In this document: positions 1 to 6,370 of the stretch, one piece after another
How the letters are laid out: each line of letters opens with the position of its first letter
Position numbering within the stretch: position 1 is the first letter of the stretch
Assembly: GCA_964636895.1 (NCBI GenBank)
Contig: CAZWUW010000102.1
Coordinates: 1-8,717 of the forward strand
DNA: 8,717 nt
Direction of reading: 5' to 3'
DNA from: CAZWUW01 sp964636895
GTDB lineage: Bacteria; Bacillota; Thermincolia; Thermincolales; CAZWUW01
Notes under the pieces: generated by a model
What the model saw: the letters and a program-made list of their open reading frames with translations, nothing else
Databases searched by the model: none
What the model was told of the DNA's origin: nothing
Position numbers and translations under genes: made by a program

Positions 1-1989
1 TGCGCCAACATTTGAAGTCATGATAATAACGGTATTGCGTAAATCCACTGTTCTTCCCTTGGCATCAGTTAAACGCCCGTCCTCCAGCACTTGCAGTAAA
101 ACATTAAATACTTCAGGGTGAGCCTTTTCAATTTCGTCAAGCAAAACCACCGAATACGGCTTTCTTCTGATGGCTTCTGTCAACTGGCCGCCTTCCTCAT
201 ATCCGACATATCCCGGCGGTGCCCCCACCAAGCGTGAAACGGAATGTTTTTCCATGTATTCCGACATATCAATACGGACAATTGCATCCTCATCCCCGAA
301 AAGAGAATCTGCCAAAGCTCGGGCTAACTCAGTTTTCCCGACTCCGGTGGGACCAAGAAAGATAAAAGAACCAATGGGCCTTTTGGGATCTTTAAGCCCT
401 GCCCGCGCCCTCCGAACCGCCCGGGCTACGGCTTTAACAGCCTCATCCTGGCCAATTACCCGGCGATGCAGAATTTCTTCCATTCTAAGCAGCCTGGCTG
501 CTTCTTCCTCCGCCAGCTTAGATACCGGGATACCGGTCCAACTGGAAACGATATGGGCTATATCTTCTTCGACAACATTATTTTTGTCAATGCCTTTCTG
601 CTTTTCCCAATCTTTTTTAAAACCATCCAGTTCTTCTCTTAGTCTGCGTTCATCGTCCCTTAATTGAGCGGCTTTTTCAAATTCCTGGCCGGAAATAGCG
701 GCTTCTTTTTCTTTTCTGACTTCTTCTAGTTTTAACTCTTTTTCTTTTATATCCGGAGGTGCCATATATGACTGCAGCCTTACCCTGGATGCGGCCTCGT
801 CCATTAAGTCAATAGCCTTGTCAGGCAGGAAACGGTCGGTAATATACCGGTCAGACAATCTTACCGCAGCATCAATAGCCGCATCTGATATTTTCACCCG
901 GTGGTGAGCTTCATACCGGTCGCGCAACCCATTTAGGATTTCAATGGCTTCTTCCACGGATGGTTCATCAACCATAATAGGCTGGAACCGCCGCTCCAGG
1001 GCCGAGTCTTTTTCAATGTATTTACGATACTCATCGAGCGTGGTAGCACCAATACACTGCAGTTCACCGCGGGCTAACGCCGGTTTTAAAATGTTCGCGG
1101 CATCAATGGCCCCCTCCGCCGCCCCTGCGCCGATTAATGTATGCAGTTCATCAATAAAAATAATTACATTAGCGGCATTGCAAATCTCTTCCGTAACCTT
1201 CTTAAGCCTTTCCTCAAACTCACCACGAAATTTGGTGCCTGCCACCACTGAGGCCAGGTCCAGGGTCATTACCCGCTTGCCGCTTAGTGTTTCCGGTACA
1301 ATACCCTGTTGAATCCGCTGGGCCAAGCCTTCAGCTACCGCAGTCTTGCCAACCCCCGGTTCCCCGATTAACACCGGGTTGTTCTTGGTGCGGCGGCTCA
1401 ACACCTGCACTACCCGCTCAATTTCTTTTTCCCTGCCCACCACCGGGTCAAGTTTGCCTTCCTTAGCCAGTATGGTTAAATCGCGGCCAAACTCGTTTAA
1501 AGTTGGTGTATTGCCTGCTTGATTATCACTTTGCGGCGCACCGGTAGGCGAATTAGTACCGCTTAACATAGCAATCACCCCTTCCCGCACTTTTTCCAAG
1601 TTGGCACCAAGGTTTTCCAGTACCTTGGCGGCTACACCTTCACCTTCCCGGATTAAACCAAGCAATATATGTTCGGTCCCAATATAGTTGTGCCCAAGGT
1701 GCCGCGCTTCTTCAAAAGACAGTTCCAATACTTTTTTGGAACGCGGCGTAAACCCGATTTCGCCAAAACCGGTATAATTACCTTTACCCATGATTTTTTC
1801 TACTTCGTCCCGCACCTGCTGCATCTCAATACCTATACCCTGCAGAAGCCTGGCGGCAATACCGCCGCCTTCCCTAATTAGTCCAAGAAGCAGGTGTTCT
1901 GTGCCAACATAATCAAAATGTGCCCGTCTGGCTTCTTCCTGTGCCAGCACCAGAACCTTTTGGGCCCGTTCGGTAAACCTTCCAAACAT
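1..1989 (-). CDS. clpC: ClpC, HSP100/Clp family AAA+ unfoldase (C-terminus beyond the left edge)
   Basis: This is the ATPase that unfolds proteins and threads them into the ClpP protease; McsB-made phosphoarginine is its degradation mark. The visible 663 codons begin at ATG 1989, eight bases after a perfect AGGAGG (1998-2003). Domains in order: two Clp N-terminal repeats (about residues 1-140, each with a GTEH-LLGLIREG motif), first AAA+ module with Walker A GEPGVGKT (209-216) and Walker B FIDE (278-281), a middle domain with a UVR-like coiled coil (about 414-455) that is typical of ClpC rather than ClpB, then the second AAA+ module with Walker A GPTGVGKT (546-553) and Walker B VLLDE. Family members have about 810 residues, so roughly 150, including the ClpP-binding loop, lie outside. 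The frame is uninterrupted. It is the last visible gene of the operon, 18 bp after mcsB. Confidence 0.97.
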   Translation of the reverse strand, partial: MFGRFTERAQKVLVLAQEEARRAHFDYVGTEHLLLGLIREGGGIAARLLQGIGIEMQQVRDEVEKIMGKGNYTGFGEIGFTPRSKKVLELSFEEARHLGHNYIGTEHILLGLIREGEGVAAKVLENLGANLEKVREGVIAMLSGTNSPTGAPQSDNQAGNTPTLNEFGRDLTILAKEGKLDPVVGREKEIERVVQVLSRRTKNNPVLIGEPGVGKTAVAEGLAQRIQQGIVPETLSGKRVMTLDLASVVAGTKFRGEFEERLKKVTEEICNAANVIIFIDELHTLIGAGAAEGAIDAANILKPALARGELQCIGATTLDEYRKYIEKDSALERRFQPIMVDEPSVEEAIEILNGLRDRYEAHHRVKISDAAIDAAVRLSDRYITDRFLPDKAIDLMDEAASRVRLQSYMAPPDIKEKELKLEEVRKEKEAAISGQEFEKAAQLRDDERRLREELDGFKKDWEKQKGIDKNNVVEEDIAHIVSSWTGIPVSKLAEEEAARLLRMEEILHRRVIGQDEAVKAVARAVRRARAGLKDPKRPIGSFIFLGPTGVGKTELARALADSLFGDEDAIVRIDMSEYMEKHSVSRLVGAPPGYVGYEEGGQLTEAIRRKPYSVVLLDEIEKAHPEVFNVLLQVLEDGRLTDAKGRTVDLRNTVIIMTSNVGA

Positions 1990-1997
1990 AAAACCTA

Positions 1998-2003
1998 CCT
2001 CCT
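1998..2003 (-). promoter_or_regulatory. clpC ribosome binding site
   Basis: On the minus strand this reads AGGAGG, a full match to the Shine-Dalgarno consensus, eight bases before the ATG at 1989. It fixes the clpC start and lies just after the mcsB stop (2008-2010), within the 18-bp intergenic gap. Confidence 0.85.
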
Positions 2004-2007
2004 TTAT

Positions 2008-3081
2008 TTAATCAACCTGCACCGGCACCAGGGTTTTTCTGATAATTTCAGCCCTGCTGATATCCCTTTCCTGTGCGGTCATTTCCCGATTCGCCTTTTT
2101 ATTAAGAAAGGCCGGTCTGGTCAGAATTAATAATTCATTCAAGATTCTATGTTCAATTCCTTTAACTATACCCAGGTCAACCCCGAGGCGAACATCCGAC
2201 AAATGTCTTAAAGCCTCCTCAGATGTCATTACCCGGGCAAGTTTTAATATCCCTATAGCCCGGCAAATCCTGTCTACCAGGTAGTTTTGATGGTCTTTAA
2301 ATAAATCCTGGCGGGTGGCCCTTTCCTGAGCAATAAGCTGCTTTACCACTGCCTGTAGGCTATTCAGAATCTCTTCTTCTGTCCGGCCAAGTGTGATCTG
2401 ATTGGAGACCTGAAACAGATTGCCCAGCGCTTCTGTCCCTTCACCATAAAAACCTCTGGCGGTTAGACCCAGTTGGGTGATGGCCTGCAGCACCTGATTA
2501 ATCTTATTAGTTACGACCAATCCGGGCAAATGCATCATTACCGAAGCCCGTAAACCCGTGCCCACATTAGTTGGGCAGGCTGTGAGGTAACCCCGGTGTT
2601 CACAATAACTAAAAGACAGGGTCTTTTCCAGTAAATCGTCTACTTTATTGGCAGCTTCCCAGGCTTCCTGCAACTGTAATCCCGGTAAAAGGCTCTGCAT
2701 ACGCAAATGGTCTTCTTCATTTACCATAATACTGATTGATTCATCCGCATTCAGTGCTACCGCCCGGTTAACAGGTTCCGCTATATGCTGGGGGCTTACC
2801 AGGTGCTTATCCACCAGTACCTGCCGTTCCATAGGCGCCAGTGCACTAAGTTCAATCAATTCAAAGATTCCTGCCATCTTCTTTAGCTCACTGTCATTTA
2901 GCGCCTGGCGTGCTTCATGCAAAACCTGACCTGCCACTTCCGCCGCAAGGAAATGCGGAAACGGAAACTGCAATATATTCCTGGCCAAACGCACCCGGCT
3001 GCTGATAACAATATCCGCTTCCGGACCTGTCCCTTCCGCCCATTTGCTGCGCGGGTTATTTACAGTCTGTTGTAACGACAT
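2008..3081 (-). CDS. mcsB: McsB protein arginine kinase
   Basis: McsB phosphorylates arginine side chains of CtsR and of misfolded proteins, marking them for ClpC-ClpP. The 357-residue product has the usual family length. It carries the phosphagen-kinase (ATP:guanido phosphotransferase) catalytic fold: SSRVRLARN (27-35) near the nucleotide site, NEEDH (121-125) with the presumed catalytic acidic residue, the conserved cysteine in CPTNVGTGLRAS (C169), and the RGFYGEGTEA loop (209-218). Near the C-terminus is RDISRA (339-344), a match to the RDxxRA motif that binds phosphoarginine and tunes McsB activity in characterised homologues. It lacks the N-terminal domain of creatine and arginine kinases, as expected for McsB. 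The start at 3081 follows a G6 Shine-Dalgarno (3089-3094) by seven bases. It lies 12 bp after mcsA and is very likely cotranscribed with it. Confidence 0.96.
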   Translation of the reverse strand: MSLQQTVNNPRSKWAEGTGPEADIVISSRVRLARNILQFPFPHFLAAEVAGQVLHEARQALNDSELKKMAGIFELIELSALAPMERQVLVDKHLVSPQHIAEPVNRAVALNADESISIMVNEEDHLRMQSLLPGLQLQEAWEAANKVDDLLEKTLSFSYCEHRGYLTACPTNVGTGLRASVMMHLPGLVVTNKINQVLQAITQLGLTARGFYGEGTEALGNLFQVSNQITLGRTEEEILNSLQAVVKQLIAQERATRQDLFKDHQNYLVDRICRAIGILKLARVMTSEEALRHLSDVRLGVDLGIVKGIEHRILNELLILTRPAFLNKKANREMTAQERDISRAEIIRKTLVPVQVD

Positions 3082-3093
3082 TGATTCGCCCCC

Positions 3094-3609
3094 CTAACCC
3101 AATTGCTCTTCCAGCTTACGGATTTCGTCCCGTAACCGGGCAGCCTCTTCGTATTCTTCCTTACTAATAGACTGATGCAATGCCTGGCGAAGATTATCAA
3201 TTTGTTTCCGCACGACCAGCGTGCCGCCGGTTCGCCCGGGAACTTTGCCCGTATGTCGGCTGTTGCCATGTACCCGCTTGAGCAGCGGGTCAAGTTTTGG
3301 TGCAAAAATATCGTAACACCTACTACAACCTAATCGCCCCATACGCGCAAAATGTTTTTCGGAAAAACCACAATTGTCACAATGTAAAGGCTTATTACCG
3401 GCAATTTTAACTGAACCGGCGGCCGAATGGGCATTATCAAAAAAATCCGCAAAAATATTTTGTAAAATAAAATTGGGATTAAAACCAAAAGCAAAATGCT
3501 GATTTTCCTGGGCGCAAATTTCACATAAATTAGATTCTGTCTTTTCGCCATTAATAATTTTAGTCATATATACAGTGGCCGGTCTTTTCTGACATTTTTC
3601 ACACAACAT
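3094..3609 (-). CDS. mcsA: McsA, zinc-finger activator of McsB
   Basis: McsA binds and activates the McsB arginine kinase and takes part in the control of CtsR and ClpC. The 171-residue product has four CxxC pairs (C3/C6, C29/C32, C77/C80, C95/C98), enough for two zinc sites, and a C-terminal UVR-type coiled-coil segment (about 136-170) like the one in the ClpC middle domain. An in-frame TTG at 3624 would add five residues, but that stretch is the G7 tract (3616-3622) that serves as ribosome binding site for the ATG at 3609, and homologues start at the first CxxC, so 3609 is preferred. It sits 16 bp after ctsR and 12 bp before mcsB. All eight zinc-ligand cysteines are present and nothing looks broken. 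Confidence 0.95.
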   Translation of the reverse strand: MLCEKCQKRPATVYMTKIINGEKTESNLCEICAQENQHFAFGFNPNFILQNIFADFFDNAHSAAGSVKIAGNKPLHCDNCGFSEKHFARMGRLGCSRCYDIFAPKLDPLLKRVHGNSRHTGKVPGRTGGTLVVRKQIDNLRQALHQSISKEEYEEAARLRDEIRKLEEQLG

Positions 3610-3615
3610 AATAAT

Positions 3616-3622
3616 CCCCCCC
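3616..3622 (-). promoter_or_regulatory. mcsA ribosome binding site (G7 tract)
   Basis: Seven consecutive G on the minus strand lie six bases before ATG 3609. The tract decides the start, since an upstream in-frame TTG would place the tract inside the coding region. The mcsB site (G6 at 3089-3094) is of the same unusual poly-G type and touches the last base of the mcsA stop codon. Confidence 0.7.
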
Positions 3623-3625
3623 AAT

Positions 3626-4090
3626 CTAAGGGCTTTGTTGTAATAACACTACCAAAACAGCCCGTAAAATATTAGACCGTTCCCGGTCATCATCGTGATT
3701 TCGCGGATTAGCCGTTTTTTCAAGTACCGTCAGCATTATTGCGGCCTCCCTACCAGTTACTACGCCTTCGTCATATAGTCGTTCTATCAATGCCGCCGCC
3801 CTGCTTAAGGTAATGGAATCACTCACCGTTTCCATGATAATTTGCAGTAATTTTCTTTTGTCCTTAATCGTCACCCGGACAATCCTTACAAAGCCGCCGC
3901 CACCCCTTCGACTTTCAATAATATATCCTTTATCAAAAGAGAACCGGGTGGTCAGGACATAATTTATCTGAGAAGGGACACAATTAAATTTATCCGCCAG
4001 TTCATTCCGGCGGATAAAAATCTCCCCGCCCGCACTCTGTCCCAACAATACTTTGATATACTGCTCAACATAATCGGCAATCCCCGGCAT
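3626..4090 (-). CDS. ctsR: CtsR, transcriptional repressor of class III heat-shock genes
   Basis: CtsR is a dimeric winged-helix repressor of clp genes that also senses heat. The product has 154 residues, the usual length. The helix-turn-helix spans about 29-50 (NELADKF..PSQINYVLTTRF). The wing carries the tetraglycine GGGG (63-66), known in Bacillus as the intrinsic temperature sensor, preceded by arginines 61-62. Arg62 corresponds to a residue reported as a McsB phosphorylation target in a Geobacillus homologue. The C-terminal half (about 75-150) is the helical dimerisation domain. The ATG at 4090 follows a GAGGTGATG-type ribosome site. It is the first gene of the operon, 16 bp ahead of mcsA, and is probably autorepressed through the boxes at 4108-4124 and perhaps 4227-4243. 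Confidence 0.96.
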   Translation of the reverse strand: MPGIADYVEQYIKVLLGQSAGGEIFIRRNELADKFNCVPSQINYVLTTRFSFDKGYIIESRRGGGGFVRIVRVTIKDKRKLLQIIMETVSDSITLSRAAALIERLYDEGVVTGREAAIMLTVLEKTANPRNHDDDRERSNILRAVLVVLLQQSP

Positions 4091-4107
4091 AACATCACCT
4101 CACCTTC

Positions 4108-4124
4108 TTGACCTTCCCTGACCT
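4108..4124 (-). promoter_or_regulatory. CtsR operator 1 (proximal)
   Basis: Read on the minus strand this is GGTCAGG-GAA-GGTCAAG. It has the exact 7-3-7 direct-repeat spacing of the CtsR box, (A/G)GTCAAA-NAN-(A/G)GTCAAA, with three mismatches outside the GGTCA cores. It lies just downstream of the -10 box at 4132-4139, at about +1 to +17, and ends 17 bases before the ctsR start codon. Bound CtsR there would block transcription initiation, giving autorepression of the operon. Confidence 0.85.
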
Positions 4125-4131
4125 TTGTTCT

Positions 4132-4162
4132 ATTATATACACAATATCCTGGTATTATTCAA
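4132..4162 (-). promoter_or_regulatory. Sigma-A-like promoter of the ctsR operon
   Basis: The -35 is TTGAAT (4157-4162 read on minus). The -10 is TATATA at 4134-4139 with a 17-base spacer, or the overlapping perfect TATAAT at 4132-4137 with 19 bases. A start near 4125 would leave a leader of about 35 nt and place operator 1 on the first transcribed bases. Confidence 0.7.
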
Positions 4163-4226
4163 CTTTAGAATTACGTCAAAATTCGCTGTTTTTACGCATA
4201 TCTGTCGCTTTACATACTGTTATGAA

Positions 4227-4243
4227 GGTCAGAAATAGTCAAA
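4227..4243 (+). promoter_or_regulatory. CtsR operator 2 (distal)
   Basis: Read on the plus strand this is GGTCAGA-AAT-AGTCAAA. It matches the CtsR consensus at 14 of 15 specified positions with the exact 7-3-7 spacing, better than operator 1. On the minus strand its TTGACT (4237-4242) could be the -35 of a second, weaker ctsR promoter, with CAGTAT at 4214-4219 as -10 after a 17-base spacer. On the plus strand it lies about 70 bases upstream of the predicted radical SAM start site, rather far for simple repression. Which promoter it serves cannot be settled from sequence. Confidence 0.65.
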
Positions 4244-4269
4244 CATGTTTTTTCGGTAAAATTTTTTTC

Positions 4270-4301
4270 TTCAATTATATCTTTGGCTGTGATAAAATGT
4301 A
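4270..4301 (+). promoter_or_regulatory. Promoter of the first radical SAM gene
   Basis: A -10 of TAAAAT (4293-4298) lies inside the 14-mer TGTGATAAAATGTA (4288-4301), repeated exactly in front of the paralogue at 6266-6279. The -35 is weak (TTCAAT, 4270-4275) with a 17-base spacer. The predicted leader is about 86 nt. Conservation between otherwise unlike leaders is the main support. Confidence 0.6.
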
Positions 4302-4390
4302 GCCACGTGTAAGGATTTGGCGTCTTCTAATTGTGAAAAACCCCACTTTAGTAATGGCAAGGCAACATCAACTTGGAAGAGGTGGCTAAG

Positions 4391-6211
4391 ATGCTGCAGC
4401 AATTATTTAAGAAAGACCTTGTATTTCTTCATCCGCCAAGCGTCTATGATTTTCGCAAAGACACCATAATGTTTGGACCCATCAGTGATGTTGTGCCTTC
4501 ATCACCGACTTTTGAAATGTACCCGGTTGGCATCACCAGCATTGCTGAAACTCTCGAGCAAAACGGTTTTAATGTACAGATTATCAATTTGGCTTACCGC
4601 ATGCTGAGAGACCCTAATTATGACGTGGAAAAAGTTATTGCCGGGCTTAACCCTACAACTTTTGCCATTGATTTGCACTGGCTGCCCCATGCCCATGGCA
4701 GTATTGAAATAGCCAAAATCTGCAAGCAATATCATCCGGCAACACCGGTCATTTTTGGTGGTCTATCCGCTTCTTATTACCACGAAGAATTGTTAACATA
4801 TGACTGTGTTGACTTTGTTGTGCGGGGCGACAGCACCGAAGAACCAACACGTCAGTTAATGTGTGCTATTACCGGCGGGCAGCAGGATTTTTCTGGAATT
4901 CCCAACCTTACCTGGAAGAACGAACTGGGTGTCCAGGTTAATCCTTTAACCCATGTGCCGGACAATATTGATTACGTGGCAGTGCCCTGCTACAGTTACG
5001 TAGTGCGCTCAGTTTTCAAATATGGCAACCTGCACAATACTATGCCGTACCTGGACTGGATCAAATATCCCATTACGGCCTTACTGACTGCCCGGGGATG
5101 TACCCAAAACTGTTCCATCTGCGGCGGCTCACAGTTTGCTTATGAAAAAATCTGTAACCGCAAAAAACCTGCTTACCGTTCTCCCCAAGCATTGCTTGAA
5201 GATATCCGGCTCATCCAGAAACTTGGCCAGGCTCCTATCTTTGTCCTCCATGACATTAGGCAAGCCGGCCCGGCATATGTAAAAGAGTTCTTTTCCCTGT
5301 TGAAAGCGGAAAAAATCAGAAACGAGCTGGTCATCGAATTATTTTACCCGGCAGATGATGAATATTTCTCGATGATTGCTGATGCAGTGCCAAAATTCAG
5401 TTTAGAAATGACCCTGGAAACCCATATCGAATCTATTCGCCGACTAAACGGAAAGTTTGTCTGTACCAACGAGGATATTGAAAATACTATTGCCTCCGCC
5501 TTTAAGTTTGGGTGCCGGAAAATTGATGTTTTCTTTATGACCGGAATTCCCAAACAATCTTATGACCAGGCGGTAAGCGCCATTGATTACTGCCGGCACC
5601 TGCTGGAAAAATTTAATGGCGACAGCCGATTAGCCCTCTTTGTCGCACCACTGGCGCCGTTCCTCGACCCCGGCAGTCTAGCCTTTGAGTTTCCCGAAAA
5701 ATACGGTTACAAAAAATTCTGCCACACTTTGGAGGACCATCGTCAAGCCTTGTTACAGCCAAGTTGGAAGCACATTTTAAGCTTTGAAACAGATGCCATG
5801 ACCCGGGATGAAATTGTCAGGTCAACTTATGAAGCAGCGTTACGTCTGAACCGGTTGAAATTTGAATATGCCTTAATTGATGAGGACTTATATCAACAAA
5901 TAGAATTTCGGATAAAAAGTGCCCAAGATGTTGTGGACGAAATGGACACTATTTTGGAAATCGAAGATGATTCCCAAAAGCAACAACGGTTGCAAGAATT
6001 AAAAGACAAAGTGGCGAATTTGAACCGTCATACCATTTGCGGCAAGGACGAGCTCAAATGGCCGATTCATCAACGCTTTGGCAATTTCTTTTCCATGGCC
6101 GATATATTTGTCAGGCTCTTCTTTACTGAAATTAAATTGTTGCTTTACCGAACCAAATTACGTTTGTTTAAACAAGACCATTCTGTAAATAACAACTACA
6201 GGCGGCGTTAG
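4391..6211 (+). CDS. Cobalamin-binding-domain radical SAM protein, TIGR04190/Ta0216-like (copy 1, intact)
   Basis: This predicted iron-sulfur radical enzyme probably uses S-adenosylmethionine and cobalamin; the reaction and substrate are unknown. The 606-residue product has an N-terminal Rossmann-type B12-binding domain (about 45-165: GFNVQIINLAYRM at 59-71, VIFGGLSASYY at 120-130, DFVVRGDSTEEP at 141-152). The canonical radical SAM CxxxCxxC follows at C237, C241 and C244 (RGCTQNCSICGG). Barrel segments include LETHIESIRRLNGK (342-355) and MTGIPKQS (383-390). The C-terminal part has a charged helical stretch (about 505-545), ICGKDELKWP (549-558), and a hydrophobic/basic tail (about 567-593) that might touch the membrane. 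The ATG at 4391 follows AGAGGTGG (4378-4385); a TTG at 4373 lies upstream of that site and is unlikely. It is transcribed alone, away from ctsR. The family assignment is from memory of its motifs. Confidence 0.88.
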   Translation: MLQQLFKKDLVFLHPPSVYDFRKDTIMFGPISDVVPSSPTFEMYPVGITSIAETLEQNGFNVQIINLAYRMLRDPNYDVEKVIAGLNPTTFAIDLHWLPHAHGSIEIAKICKQYHPATPVIFGGLSASYYHEELLTYDCVDFVVRGDSTEEPTRQLMCAITGGQQDFSGIPNLTWKNELGVQVNPLTHVPDNIDYVAVPCYSYVVRSVFKYGNLHNTMPYLDWIKYPITALLTARGCTQNCSICGGSQFAYEKICNRKKPAYRSPQALLEDIRLIQKLGQAPIFVLHDIRQAGPAYVKEFFSLLKAEKIRNELVIELFYPADDEYFSMIADAVPKFSLEMTLETHIESIRRLNGKFVCTNEDIENTIASAFKFGCRKIDVFFMTGIPKQSYDQAVSAIDYCRHLLEKFNGDSRLALFVAPLAPFLDPGSLAFEFPEKYGYKKFCHTLEDHRQALLQPSWKHILSFETDAMTRDEIVRSTYEAALRLNRLKFEYALIDEDLYQQIEFRIKSAQDVVDEMDTILEIEDDSQKQQRLQELKDKVANLNRHTICGKDELKWPIHQRFGNFFSMADIFVRLFFTEIKLLLYRTKLRLFKQDHSVNNNYRRR

Positions 6212-6227
6212 CTGCCTGTAGTTTTTT
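6194..6227 (+). terminator. Rho-independent terminator of copy 1
   Basis: A 13-bp stem (6194-6206 with 6211-6223, one G-T pair) closes a GTTA tetraloop and is followed by a T run to 6227. The stop codon of copy 1 (6209-6211) lies in the loop and first stem base. This should insulate the downstream paralogue from read-through. Confidence 0.9.
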
Positions 6228-6247
6228 CCTACAATTAGAAAAATGTG

Positions 6248-6279
6248 TTTACGGCCATAAATGATTGTGATAAAATGTA
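6248..6279 (+). promoter_or_regulatory. Promoter of the second radical SAM gene
   Basis: The -35 is TTTACG (6248-6253), then 17 bases, then -10 TAAAAT (6271-6276) inside the same TGTGATAAAATGTA 14-mer as the first copy. The start site would be near 6283, giving an AT-rich leader of about 88 nt, almost the same length as in copy 1. Confidence 0.65.
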
Positions 6280-6370
6280 CTTAGTTGCCGCTACAGGCTT
6301 TAATTTTTTTGTTTCTAATTTTTATAATTTTCCGACTGTTTTGTTATGTAAAGGGGGAGAGTATTTAGTA

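Larger units (their letters stand above)
4091..4390. promoter_or_regulatory. Divergent intergenic control region between ctsR and the radical SAM gene
   Basis: These 300 bases hold no convincing gene. They carry the minus-strand ctsR promoter and its operator (4108-4162), a second CtsR-type operator (4227-4243), and the plus-strand promoter and roughly 86-nt leader of the radical SAM gene (4270-4390). Open frames across it are short, AT-rich and lack ribosome sites. Confidence 0.8.

Noticed and set aside
170..1312. Plus-strand open frames at 170-667 and 944-1312
   Set aside because: They are antisense to the clearly coding clpC frame, have serine-rich low-complexity translations typical of reverse-frame shadows, and lack ribosome sites.
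2648..2929. Plus-strand open frame inside mcsB
   Set aside because: It is antisense to a conserved kinase gene, with no ribosome site and no recognisable domain.
4373..4390. TTG start giving a 612-residue copy 1
   Set aside because: The TTG precedes and includes the purine-rich ribosome site of the ATG at 4391, and copy 2 aligns from that ATG.
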